Shown here in pieces: positions 1-4,877 of a stretch of DNA of 6,619 bases; position 1 is the first letter of the stretch; the number at the start of each line of letters is the position of its first letter. The translations under genes and the position numbers were made by a program. This DNA is from Thermoplasmatota archaeon (GTDB lineage Archaea > Thermoplasmatota > Thermoplasmata > UBA10834): contig JAUPMC010000008.1 of the NCBI GenBank assembly GCA_030836605.1, positions 1-6,619 of the forward strand, given 5' to 3'. Below the pieces are notes generated by a model. It saw nothing but the letters and a program-made list of their open reading frames with translations, ran no database searches and was not told where the DNA came from.

Positions 1-113
1 GAGTTGACGCACCTGAGCAGGATGTCGAGCCTGCCGGTCGAGCCGCACAGGTCGTCGAGCTTGAAGTCCGCCGATGTGATCGCCCTGTGGCCGAGCACCA
101 CGAACCTCCTCAC
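1..113 (-). CDS. trmY: tRNA (pseudouridine(54)-N(1))-methyltransferase TrmY, N-terminal part, cut by window edge
   Basis: TrmY is the archaeal SPOUT-fold, S-adenosylmethionine-dependent enzyme that methylates N1 of pseudouridine 54 in the T-loop of tRNA (family DUF358). Only the first 37 codons lie in the window. They read V(M)RRFVVLGHRAITSADFKLDD, then LCGSTGRLDILLRCVN, which matches the family N-terminus (xRxFVxxGHxAxTS, then DLPGSxGRLDxLCRCV). The family Pro before Gly-Ser is Cys here. The start is GTG at 113-111, two bases after the SRP54 stop codon. It is preceded by GGAGG (125-121) with 7 bases between, inside the 3' end of the SRP54 gene, so both genes are probably one translationally coupled transcript. 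The catalytic knot region is outside the window. Identification comes from the N-terminal motif alone but is quite specific. Confidence 0.82.
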   Translation of the reverse strand, partial: MRRFVVLGHRAITSADFKLDDLCGSTGRLDILLRCVN

Positions 114-115
114 GC

Positions 116-1459
116 TCAGGCCTCCTTCGCCGATATGTCGACGTCCTTGAACTGCTTCATGAGCTGCCTCCTGACCTTCCGGTTGCCCATGAAGCCCTTC
201 ATGGCCTTCTTGGACATGTTGTACTGCTTCAGGAGCTCCTTGACGTCCTTTGGCGCCGTCCCGCTGCCCCTCGCTATCCTCATGACCCTGGAGGACTTGA
301 CCAGCTTCGGGTCCTCGAGCTCCTCGTCGGTCATGGAGTCCATGATGACCCTGAACCTCTGGAGCTTCTCCTGGGTCGCCTCCATGTCCTGGTCCTTTAT
401 CTTGTCAGCGAGCCCGGGGAGCATGGATGTTATCTTCTTGAGCGGGCCCATGCCCTGCAGCATCTCCATCTGATCGTACATGTCCTTGAGCGTGAACCTG
501 CCCGAGAGCATCTTGCGGGCGGCCTCCTCGGCCTTCTCCTCGTCCATGACCTCGCTCGCGCTCTCCATGAGCGACCTGATGTCCCCCATGCCCAACATCC
601 GGCTGATGAACCTGTCAGGGTCGAACCGCTCGAGGTCCTCGAGGTGCTCCCCGACCCCGATATAGCATATCGGGGCGCCGGTCTCGGCGACCGCGCTCAG
701 GGCGCCCCCACCCTTGGCGGTGCCGTCGAGCTTGGTGATGACCACGCCCGTGAGGCCGACCGCGTCATGGAACGCCTTCGCCTGGGGCCCGGCCTGCTGT
801 CCGGTCTGAGCGTCGAGCACCAATATCTTCTGCTCCGCGTCGACCGCCTTCGCGACGTCCTCGATCTCCCTTATGAGTTCGTCTTCGAGCGAGTGCCTGC
901 CCGATGTGTCGAATATGATGACGTCGTAACCCTCGTACTCCTTCATCGCCTTCTTGGCGATCTTGGTCGCGCTCTTCTCCTTCGGGTCCCCGAACACGGG
1001 CACGTTGATCTTCTCGCCTATCTGCTTCAGCTGGTCGTAGGCCGCGGGCCTGTGGACGTCCGCGGCGACGAGCCCGACCTTCATGCCCCTCTTGTGGAGG
1101 TCCTTCGCGAGCTTGCCGGAGGTGGTCGTCTTGCCCTGGCCGTACAGGCCGACCATGAGTATCCTCTGGGGCTTGGCGGGTATCTCCTTGCCCTTCCCGA
1201 GGATCTTGACGAGCTCCTCGTACACGATCCTGATGACGTGCTCCCTCGGGCTCATGCCCGCCGGGGGCTTCTCAGTGAGGGCCCTGGTCTCGAGCTCCTT
1301 GGTCATGCTGAGCACGAGCTTGACATTGACATCGGCCTGGAGGAGCGCTCGCTGGACGTCCTTGACGACCTCCTTCACGAGCTTCTGGTCCACGTGCGAG
1401 GCGTTCGCTATCTTCTTGATCGCGTCCCTGAGCGCCCCGCCTAACCCTTCCAGCACCAT
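116..1459 (-). CDS. srp54: Signal recognition particle 54 kDa protein (SRP GTPase)
   Basis: This is the GTPase of the signal recognition particle. It binds signal sequences and SRP RNA and delivers ribosomes to FtsY at the membrane. Its 447 residues are the usual archaeal length. The order is the N-domain helical bundle (about 1-95), then the G domain with G1 GLYGQGKT (104-111), G2 DVHRPAA (134-140), G3 DTSGR (184-188), G4 TKLD (242-245) and G5 GVGE (268-271). The linker LGMGD is at 289-293. The methionine-rich M domain (about 296-440) carries the SRP-RNA-binding signature RVMRIARGSG (391-400). The start MVLEGLGGALRDAIKKIA fits the family beginning. A TATA-like element lies about 35 bases upstream and only a weak AAGGT (1471-1467) serves as ribosome binding site. 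Two motif residues differ from the commonest form: GLYGQ for GLQGS, and DTSGR for DTAGR. All GTPase elements are present, so the gene should be functional. trmY follows after 2 bases. Confidence 0.97.
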   Translation of the reverse strand: MVLEGLGGALRDAIKKIANASHVDQKLVKEVVKDVQRALLQADVNVKLVLSMTKELETRALTEKPPAGMSPREHVIRIVYEELVKILGKGKEIPAKPQRILMVGLYGQGKTTTSGKLAKDLHKRGMKVGLVAADVHRPAAYDQLKQIGEKINVPVFGDPKEKSATKIAKKAMKEYEGYDVIIFDTSGRHSLEDELIREIEDVAKAVDAEQKILVLDAQTGQQAGPQAKAFHDAVGLTGVVITKLDGTAKGGGALSAVAETGAPICYIGVGEHLEDLERFDPDRFISRMLGMGDIRSLMESASEVMDEEKAEEAARKMLSGRFTLKDMYDQMEMLQGMGPLKKITSMLPGLADKIKDQDMEATQEKLQRFRVIMDSMTDEELEDPKLVKSSRVMRIARGSGTAPKDVKELLKQYNMSKKAMKGFMGNRKVRRQLMKQFKDVDISAKEA

Positions 1460-1490
1460 TCAATCGACCTTCGCGCTAACGCCGCCCTGT

Positions 1491-1503
1491 GGATAAATAC
1501 GTT
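1491..1503 (-). promoter_or_regulatory. Probable TATA-box promoter of srp54-trmY
   Basis: On the minus strand AACGTATTTATCC contains a TATTTAT TATA-like core centred about 36 bases upstream of the SRP54 ATG. With the usual archaeal spacing of about 25 bases, transcription would start near 1470 and give a leader of only about 10 bases. This is the only A/T-rich element between the U7 tract at 1526-1532 and the start codon. Confidence 0.5.
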
Positions 1504-1525
1504 GTGCAGTCGTTCCTGGAGTTAC

Positions 1526-1599
1526 AAAAAAAGGGAAGGGAAGGGCTAGCCTTGTCAGAAGGGATGGGATGCACTCTAACAACTAGCCCAAAATTTCCC
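1526..1599 (-). ncRNA. Candidate hairpin small RNA, or intrinsic-type terminator of the upstream gene
   Basis: Read on the minus strand, this stretch folds by eye into one long hairpin followed by seven T (1532-1526). The stem has three blocks. GGGAA (1599-1595) pairs with TTCCC (1542-1538). GGGCTAG (1589-1583) pairs with CTAGCCC (1549-1543). TTGTTAG (1582-1576) pairs with CTGACAA (1558-1552), with one G-U pair. A 5-base bulge and a 2-base bulge interrupt it, and the loop is a 17-base C-rich stretch (1575-1559). A second TTCCC (1537-1533) separates the stem from the T run. A TATA-like GTTTAAATAG (1630-1621) would place transcription start near 1599, at the first stem base. It may therefore be an independent RNA gene of about 74 bases. 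Alternatively it is a terminator about 160 bases after the stop of the coiled-coil gene. No known RNA family was recognised. Confidence 0.35.
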
Positions 1600-1620
1600 G
1601 AGTGATATATTGGTGGTGCA

Positions 1621-1630
1621 CTATTTAAAC
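1621..1630 (-). promoter_or_regulatory. TATA-like element upstream of the hairpin RNA candidate
   Basis: GTTTAAATAG on the minus strand is a TATA-like sequence in otherwise GC-rich DNA. Its centre lies about 26 bases from the first base of the hairpin stem (1599), the normal archaeal TATA-to-start distance. A second A/T element, GATATATT, is at 1604-1611 and a third, CTTAAATA, at 1644-1651. All three are nearly symmetrical, so direction cannot be read from them alone. Confidence 0.3.
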
Positions 1631-1643
1631 TTGTCGAGCGGGG

Positions 1644-1651
1644 GCTTAAAT
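1644..1651 (+). promoter_or_regulatory. TATA-like element ahead of the zinc-ribbon-like reading frame
   Basis: CTTAAATA sits on the plus strand about 32 bases before ATG 1680. That spacing would produce a nearly leaderless transcript. The element is weak and could equally serve the minus strand. Confidence 0.2.
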
Positions 1652-1679
1652 ACCCTGTGCCGGCCCCGCCACCCCTCGG

Positions 1680-1775
1680 ATGCGCTGTCCAGCATGCTCC
1701 CCGGGAGCCCCCGTCCTTCATACTGGCGGGCACCCCCTGTTCCGGTGCTGCATCTGCAACTCACATGTACCCGGA
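1680..1775 (+). other. Short zinc-ribbon-like coding stretch, possible small gene or remnant
   Basis: From ATG 1680 the plus strand encodes about 32 residues resembling a zinc ribbon. It begins MRCPAC, has APVLHTGGHPLFR in the middle, then CCICNS. Cysteines 3 and 6 form one CxxC knuckle and cysteines 23 and 26 the other. After about codon 32 the frame has no stop until 2696, but everything beyond 1761 is antisense to the clearly real coiled-coil gene and looks like its mirror. No ribosome binding site precedes the ATG, though a TATA-like element lies about 32 bases upstream. It may be a small or truncated zinc-ribbon gene whose true end was lost by a frameshift; a stop in another frame lies at 1790-1792. 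It may also be chance. It does not overlap the upstream hairpin. Confidence 0.2.
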
Positions 1776-2636
1776 CTTCTGGAGGACCATGATGTCCTCG
1801 GTGCTGAGCTTCTCGCCGGCCTTGAACTTGTCGAAGATCTCCTCGGCCTCCCGCTTCGCGGAGTCGTCGTCCTTCTCCTTCCTCGCCTTGCGGGTCTTGT
1901 CCCTGATGCCGGATATGATCTTGTCGAAGTCGTGGACCTGCCTGATGTGCTCTATGTGCTCCCTGTGCTCCTCGTCCGCGGACAGCTTCGCCTCGATGAA
2001 CTTCTCCTGGGCGTCGTCCGCCTCCTTCCTGAGCCTGTCGGCCTCGTCATAGAGCTTCAGCATGCCGTCGTGCTCCGTCTGGGCCTTCTCGGCGAGCTCG
2101 GAGACCTGCCTGTGGAAGGTCTCGGCGTTCTCCTTGGCCTCGTACGCCTCCTTCTCGGCGACCTTGACCTCGGTGAACTGCTCCATCTCCTTCTCCATCG
2201 CCTTGATCTTGTTGGAGAGGCTGCTGATCTCCTCGACGAGCGCGCGCTCCTTCTCGGGGGTGAGCACGGATGTCATGTGCCTCTTCTCGAGCGCCCTGAG
2301 CTCCACCTTGAACTTCTTGATGGATTGGCCGCTCCTGGGCATCCTCTCGCGCTTGAGGTCGACGACCTTGTCGCTGAGGTCGTTGTATTTTCGGTTCCAC
2401 TCGTCCCTCTTGGCCTTGACTTCTCTGACCTCGGCGTTGAGCTTGTCCCTCATCTCGCGCCGGCCGTTGGCCTCCTCGACGAGTCTCCTGACTTGAGCGT
2501 TCAGCCTGTCCCGTGTGTCGGCCCACTCCCTAGTCTTCTCGTTGAGTTCGTCCCGCTGCCTCTTGTGGCGCTCCGCATCGGAGTTGTGACGGGCCCTCTT
2601 CTCCTCGAGTTCAGGAATAAGCTCTGTCTCTGTCAT
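1761..2636 (-). CDS. COG1340-type archaeal coiled-coil protein
   Basis: This is a 291-residue, almost entirely helical, highly charged protein of the COG1340 type, a family found mainly in archaea and of unknown molecular role. Long heptad-like runs rich in Glu, Lys and Arg span residues about 5-97 and 126-265. A Pro/Gly-containing break at MPRSGQ (99-104) could let the rod fold back. The conserved-looking tail EIFDKFKAGEKLSTED (266-281) is typical of the family. There is no signal peptide, membrane segment or enzyme motif, so a cytoplasmic structural or scaffolding role is inferred. I prefer ATG 2636 because MTETELIPEL opens directly into the coiled coil. An in-frame ATG at 2666 adds ten mostly hydrophobic residues (MHVLTALVVC) and lies closer to the promoter. 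Neither start has a clear ribosome binding site. It is monocistronic on its strand as far as the window shows. Confidence 0.85.
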   Translation of the reverse strand: MTETELIPELEEKRARHNSDAERHKRQRDELNEKTREWADTRDRLNAQVRRLVEEANGRREMRDKLNAEVREVKAKRDEWNRKYNDLSDKVVDLKRERMPRSGQSIKKFKVELRALEKRHMTSVLTPEKERALVEEISSLSNKIKAMEKEMEQFTEVKVAEKEAYEAKENAETFHRQVSELAEKAQTEHDGMLKLYDEADRLRKEADDAQEKFIEAKLSADEEHREHIEHIRQVHDFDKIISGIRDKTRKARKEKDDDSAKREAEEIFDKFKAGEKLSTEDIMVLQKSGYM

Positions 2637-2701
2637 GCACACAACCAACGCCGTCAGAACATGCAATCAGTCTGGACGCAGTCAGGACAATACTAGGTCC
2701 C

Positions 2702-2713
2702 GTTTATATCCTT
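2702..2713 (-). promoter_or_regulatory. TATA promoter of the coiled-coil gene
   Basis: On the minus strand AAGGATATAAAC holds a good archaeal TATA box (ATATAAAC). Expected transcription start is near 2680, giving a leader of about 14 bases to ATG 2666 or 44 bases to ATG 2636. The same AAGGAT-plus-TATA arrangement is found upstream of hppA. Read on the plus strand the element is TTTATAT, so transcription toward the zinc-ribbon gene is also possible. Confidence 0.6.
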
Positions 2714-2718
2714 TTCGG

Positions 2719-2753
2719 AGCGTGGCTCGGCGTAGTGAGCGGAGGCGCACGCT
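2719..2753 (+). repeat. Inverted repeat (potential hairpin) in the 2667-2925 intergenic region
   Basis: AGCGTG (2719-2724) is complementary to CACGCT (2748-2753), and inside it GCTC (2725-2728) is complementary to GAGC (2737-2740). Together they give ten base pairs with a 7-base one-sided bulge. The hairpin lies just downstream of the plus-strand reading of the TATA box at 2703-2709. No U tract or known RNA motif accompanies it, so its meaning is open. Confidence 0.25.
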
Positions 2754-2802
2754 ACTGACTCTCGTCGCTCGGCGGTGATGCGGGCATCTATCGCGACCGC
2801 GG

Positions 2803-2857
2803 CTGGGCGTACGCGCCAGTGCGTGTTATCATGCATGATTACTGGGACGACACCAGT
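2803..2857 (+). promoter_or_regulatory. Cluster of dyads upstream of the zinc-ribbon/HTH operon, candidate operator
   Basis: Three dyad symmetries follow one another just upstream of the TATA box. They are CTGG-GCGTACGC-G-CCAG (2803-2819), the perfect 12-base palindrome ATCATGCATGAT (2828-2839, extendable to GTTATCATGCATGATTAC with one mismatched pair), and ACTGG (2841-2845) facing CCAGT (2853-2857). Spaced palindromes immediately upstream of, or touching, a TATA box are typical of archaeal regulator sites. The operon's own winged-helix protein is the obvious candidate binder, but that is inference. Confidence 0.4.
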
Positions 2858-2863
2858 ATAAGG
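2856..2863 (+). promoter_or_regulatory. Probable TATA box of the zinc-ribbon/HTH operon
   Basis: GTATAAGG is the best TATA-like element upstream of ATG 2926. It would start transcription near 2884 and give a leader of about 40 bases. It overlaps the right arm of the ACTGG/CCAGT dyad, so a protein bound there would compete with TBP. Confidence 0.45.
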
Positions 2864-2913
2864 CGTTCTTTCCTAGTTCATCCACGAGCCACCACTGGGT
2901 TCCCCCGTGAGCT

Positions 2914-2919
2914 GAGGAG
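2914..2919 (+). promoter_or_regulatory. Ribosome binding site of the zinc-ribbon gene
   Basis: GAGGAG is separated from ATG 2926 by 6 bases. This good Shine-Dalgarno match fixes the start of the first gene of the operon. Confidence 0.6.
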
Positions 2920-2925
2920 CACGAT

Positions 2926-3669
2926 ATGACTGGTCCCAAGGCCAAGCGCGGCGCGCCGAGGCATGCGAAGAGGCAGGCGGATAGGCCAGCGGGAGCCTCG
3001 TTCACATGCTACCAGTGCGGGGCGCGGGTAAGTTACGACTCCGACCAGTGCCCCGGGTGCAGATCGTTCTATATCAGGGGCCTGAGGGACGAGGACGTCA
3101 ACGAGCTCGTCAAGGCGGAGGAACTGTGCGAGGAGCCGGAGGTCGACCTCGTCGACAATCACGGCTCGTCCGTGGTGCACTTCGATGCCGACATGGACAT
3201 CATGAGCCTGTTGGATGACGGCTGCACGGAGCCAGGGTTCGTCTCCGAGTGCTCACACTGCGGGACCGTCGTGGAGCTCAGCACCAGCAGGTGTCCGATG
3301 TGCGGCACGCCCCTGGAGCATGTCAGCGTGGGCCTCGTGGACATGTTCGCGGACATGGAGTTCGACCCCGAGCCGTTCGAAGACGCCGATTGCCCGTATT
3401 GCGGGGAGCATGTGACATTGAGGTCCGGGGACTGTCCGTCGTGCGGAGAGCCAGTCGATGTGAGGGACGAGCGCGACCCGATGCTCAAGGTCCGGCCGGT
3501 GCTGACGACCAGGGACGTCGTGTTCCTGCACCTGGATATCGAGACCGGCGAGATCGACATACTCAAGAGGAACACCACCCGACACCGGTACGACCAGATG
3601 TCCGTGCACCTGGACGCGGCGGATGAGAGCGGCCGCGGCAAGGGCCGGGCCGGCCCCTTGAGGAGCTGA
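2926..3669 (+). CDS. Protein with three zinc ribbons
   Basis: This 247-residue cytoplasmic protein of unrecognised family has three CxxC-x10-CxxC zinc-ribbon modules with identical internal spacing. The cysteines are 28/31/42/45, 109/112/123/126 and 156/159/170/173. Most knuckles have the form CxxCG, and each second knuckle begins CP. A basic N-terminal tail (residues 2-20, many Lys/Arg) could bind nucleic acid. The segments between ribbons 1 and 2 (about 55-105) and 2 and 3 (about 130-153) are acidic. The C-terminal part contains a predicted beta stretch, VVFLHLDIETGEIDIL (198-213), followed by a polar Gly/Arg-rich tail. Ribbons of this kind commonly bind zinc structurally and mediate contacts with nucleic acid or protein; which applies here is unknown. 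The start is supported by GAGGAG 6 bases upstream. The gene is followed after 15 bases by a winged-helix regulator, evidently co-transcribed. Confidence 0.85.
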   Translation: MTGPKAKRGAPRHAKRQADRPAGASFTCYQCGARVSYDSDQCPGCRSFYIRGLRDEDVNELVKAEELCEEPEVDLVDNHGSSVVHFDADMDIMSLLDDGCTEPGFVSECSHCGTVVELSTSRCPMCGTPLEHVSVGLVDMFADMEFDPEPFEDADCPYCGEHVTLRSGDCPSCGEPVDVRDERDPMLKVRPVLTTRDVVFLHLDIETGEIDILKRNTTRHRYDQMSVHLDAADESGRGKGRAGPLRS

Positions 3670-3684
3670 TGGAGGTACGATCAC

Positions 3685-4053
3685 ATGGATGCTTTCGATA
3701 ATTTCAGACTGATGCTCGACGAGTCCGCGTCCAGGATATTGGAGCTGACCAAGGAGCGCCCGATGAACGCCAGCGAGCTGAGCGACGCGCTCGGGATACC
3801 GATGGCCGCGACCTACCGCAGGATACGGATGCTCAAGGGCGCGGGCATGCTCCGGGAGGAGTACAAAGCCCTCTCCACAGGCGGGAAGTCAGTATCGCTC
3901 TACCGGTCGACGGTGGAGTCGGCCGAGGTCGTGCTGACGGACGGCAGGCTCCAGGTCAAGATAAGGGCGAACGGGCAGGATTCGTCGGGCTCGGTCGACC
4001 TGAACGAGGAACCCTCGATGCTGCACTGGCTCTCTCCGAAGGACCGTCAGTGA
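3685..4053 (+). CDS. Winged helix-turn-helix (ArsR-like) transcriptional regulator
   Basis: This is a 122-residue small DNA-binding protein. Residues about 12-75 form a winged helix. A first helix is DESASRILELT (12-22), then MNASELSDALGIP (27-39) leads into the recognition helix AATYRRIRMLKGAGML (41-56). A Gly-containing wing (about 64-74) ends in SLYRS. The MNASELSDALGIPMAATYRRI pattern is that of archaeal ArsR/HTH_20-type regulators. The C-terminal part (76-122) is polar, contains a short beta-rich stretch (EVVLTDGRLQVKI), and shows no cysteine metal site, so metal sensing is not supported. GGAGGT (3671-3676) lies 8 bases before the ATG and 15 bases separate it from the zinc-ribbon gene, indicating one operon. 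Autoregulation through the palindromes at 2803-2857 is a plausible inference. Its stop is 4 bases from the stop of the convergent gene. Confidence 0.87.
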   Translation: MDAFDNFRLMLDESASRILELTKERPMNASELSDALGIPMAATYRRIRMLKGAGMLREEYKALSTGGKSVSLYRSTVESAEVVLTDGRLQVKIRANGQDSSGSVDLNEEPSMLHWLSPKDRQ

Positions 4054-4057
4054 GCCC

Positions 4058-4756
4058 TCAACCGGCCTTCTCGAGGTTGTCAGCCCTCTTGCCGTAGGTG
4101 CGCGACTCGCTCTCGTGGAGCTTGTTCTTCTCGAGGAACTTCGCGGCCCTCGTGCGGTACTTCGCGGCCTTCTCCGTCTGCACAGCCGCTTTTGCCTCGA
4201 ACTTCCTGGCGATGGCGTCCGCCTTGGCCGCCTTCCTCTCCTGTACGGCCATCTTGTTCCTGAGCGCCTCCGGGCTGAGGTCGCTCTTCCCCTCGGCGGC
4301 GCCCCTGAGTTCCATGTCGTACTCCTTCGCCTGGGCCCGGAACTCCTCACCGGACTCGCGCTTCGCGTCGGCCTTCTCCCGGTACGCCACGCCTCTGGAC
4401 GAGCACTTCTGCCTCTTCGCCTCGTTCGTCTTGTACTTGTGGAAGAACTTCGCGGCTTTGTGGCTGTGCTCGTGCGCCTTCTGCCTCAAGACGGCCACGT
4501 CGTGGTAGGCCTCGGCCTGCACCCTGTCCGTCCTGGCGGCCTTGACCTGCTCCTCGTGCTCGTCGTCTGTGAGCTCCTTCTTCTCCTCGCGGCCCTCGGC
4601 GGGCTCCTGGACAGGCTTGGCGGGCTCAGGCTTCTTCGCGGGCTGGGATGAGGTGGTCTTGCTCTGTTCGTTCTTGGAGAGAAAGAGGTCGAGGTCGTCT
4701 TCCTTCGTCCTCTGAAAATCCTTCTTCTTAGTCCCGCTGTCCTCCGTTGGGCTCAT
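4058..4756 (-). CDS. Lys/Ala/Glu-rich helical protein, uncharacterised
   Basis: I do not recognise a family for this 232-residue protein. The N-terminal third (1-60) is hydrophilic and probably disordered. It contains an acidic patch with hydrophobic residues, DDLDLFLS (20-27), and a Pro/Lys/Glu-rich linker (39-60). Residues about 62-232 are predicted to be continuous helix, with many Ala-Ala-Lys-Phe/Tyr steps. There is an internal repeat: AAKFFHKYKTNEAK (101-114) resembles AAKFLEKNKLHESE (204-217), and both are followed by basic residues, Tyr and (R/K)xAD. KAxAKKF-like units also recur near 174-200. A single Cys (118), no signal peptide and no membrane segment suggest a soluble cytoplasmic protein, perhaps nucleic-acid or ribosome associated given its basic repeats; this is speculation. 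The start is supported by AGGTGA ending 5 bases before the ATG. It converges with the winged-helix gene. Confidence 0.75.
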   Translation of the reverse strand: MSPTEDSGTKKKDFQRTKEDDLDLFLSKNEQSKTTSSQPAKKPEPAKPVQEPAEGREEKKELTDDEHEEQVKAARTDRVQAEAYHDVAVLRQKAHEHSHKAAKFFHKYKTNEAKRQKCSSRGVAYREKADAKRESGEEFRAQAKEYDMELRGAAEGKSDLSPEALRNKMAVQERKAAKADAIARKFEAKAAVQTEKAAKYRTRAAKFLEKNKLHESESRTYGKRADNLEKAG

Positions 4757-4809
4757 TTACCTCACCTACGCCGTGCGATGACTTCGCGCGCGTCAAATCT
4801 CCCTTTTGC

Positions 4810-4821
4810 ATGATAATCCTT
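4810..4821 (-). promoter_or_regulatory. Possible promoter of the Lys/Ala-rich helical protein
   Basis: On the minus strand AAGGATTATCAT has the AAGGAT block seen at two other promoters in the window, followed by a weak TATA-like TTATCA. Transcription would begin near 4788 with a leader of about 30 bases. The stronger symmetrical TATA box at 4867-4877 is an alternative and would give a leader of about 90 bases. Confidence 0.35.
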
Positions 4822-4850
4822 TGGACGGCTCTGGGGTCCGGAGAAGGATT
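4815..4850. repeat. Inverted repeat between divergent genes
   Basis: AATCCTT (4815-4821) and AAGGATT (4844-4850) are perfect inverted copies. Inside, GGAC (4823-4826) faces GTCC (4836-4839) around a 9-base loop. As RNA it could form about 12 pairs, including two G-U pairs, with a 3-base bulge. It overlaps the putative minus-strand promoter, so it may be an operator, a leader hairpin or coincidence. Confidence 0.3.
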
Positions 4851-4866
4851 CCCCCTCATAAGGGCC

Positions 4867-4877
4867 AATATATATAT
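4867..4877 (+). promoter_or_regulatory. TATA box of the tandem Lrp-domain operon
   Basis: AATATATATAT is the strongest TATA element in the window. It lies about 44 bases before ATG 4916, predicting transcription start near 4897 and a short leader containing the ribosome site GGAAGG (4903-4908), 7 bases before the ATG. The element is almost symmetrical, so it could also fire leftward toward the gene at 4058-4756. Confidence 0.6.

Noticed and set aside
644..1444. Long open frames on the plus strand antisense to SRP54
   Set aside because: Leu/Asp/Arg-rich shadow of the SRP54 codons; GC-rich coding DNA with few stops in antisense frames produces these. SRP54 motifs prove the minus strand.
1533..1568. 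G-quadruplex formed by five GGG runs on the plus strand
   Set aside because: Three runs are close but the next is 15 bases away; the same bases are better explained as the hairpin stem, tail and loop.
1526..1599. SRP RNA (7S RNA) gene, suggested by GGGCTAG/CTAGCCC arms next to SRP54
   Set aside because: Archaeal SRP RNA is about 300 bases and needs the conserved helix 8 loop and Alu-domain motifs. Only 74 bases with a simple hairpin are present.
1776..2696. Plus-strand frame opposite the coiled-coil gene
   Set aside because: Leu/Val/Glu mirror of the Glu/Lys/Arg-rich coiled coil, without any recognisable motif. Only the first 32 codons before the overlap (1680-1775) look independently meaningful.
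2667..2925. C/D-box guide RNA in the intergenic gap (GTGATGC near 2774)
   Set aside because: The C-box match is imperfect and no D/D' boxes with the right spacing follow.
3253..3684. Minus-strand frames opposite the zinc-ribbon gene
   Set aside because: The plus frame has three regularly spaced CxxC-x10-CxxC modules and a good ribosome site; the antisense frames have nothing comparable.
3685..4053. Metal-sensing ArsR/SmtB repressor
   Set aside because: The winged helix is convincing, but the protein contains no cysteine and no histidine cluster in the positions used for metal binding.
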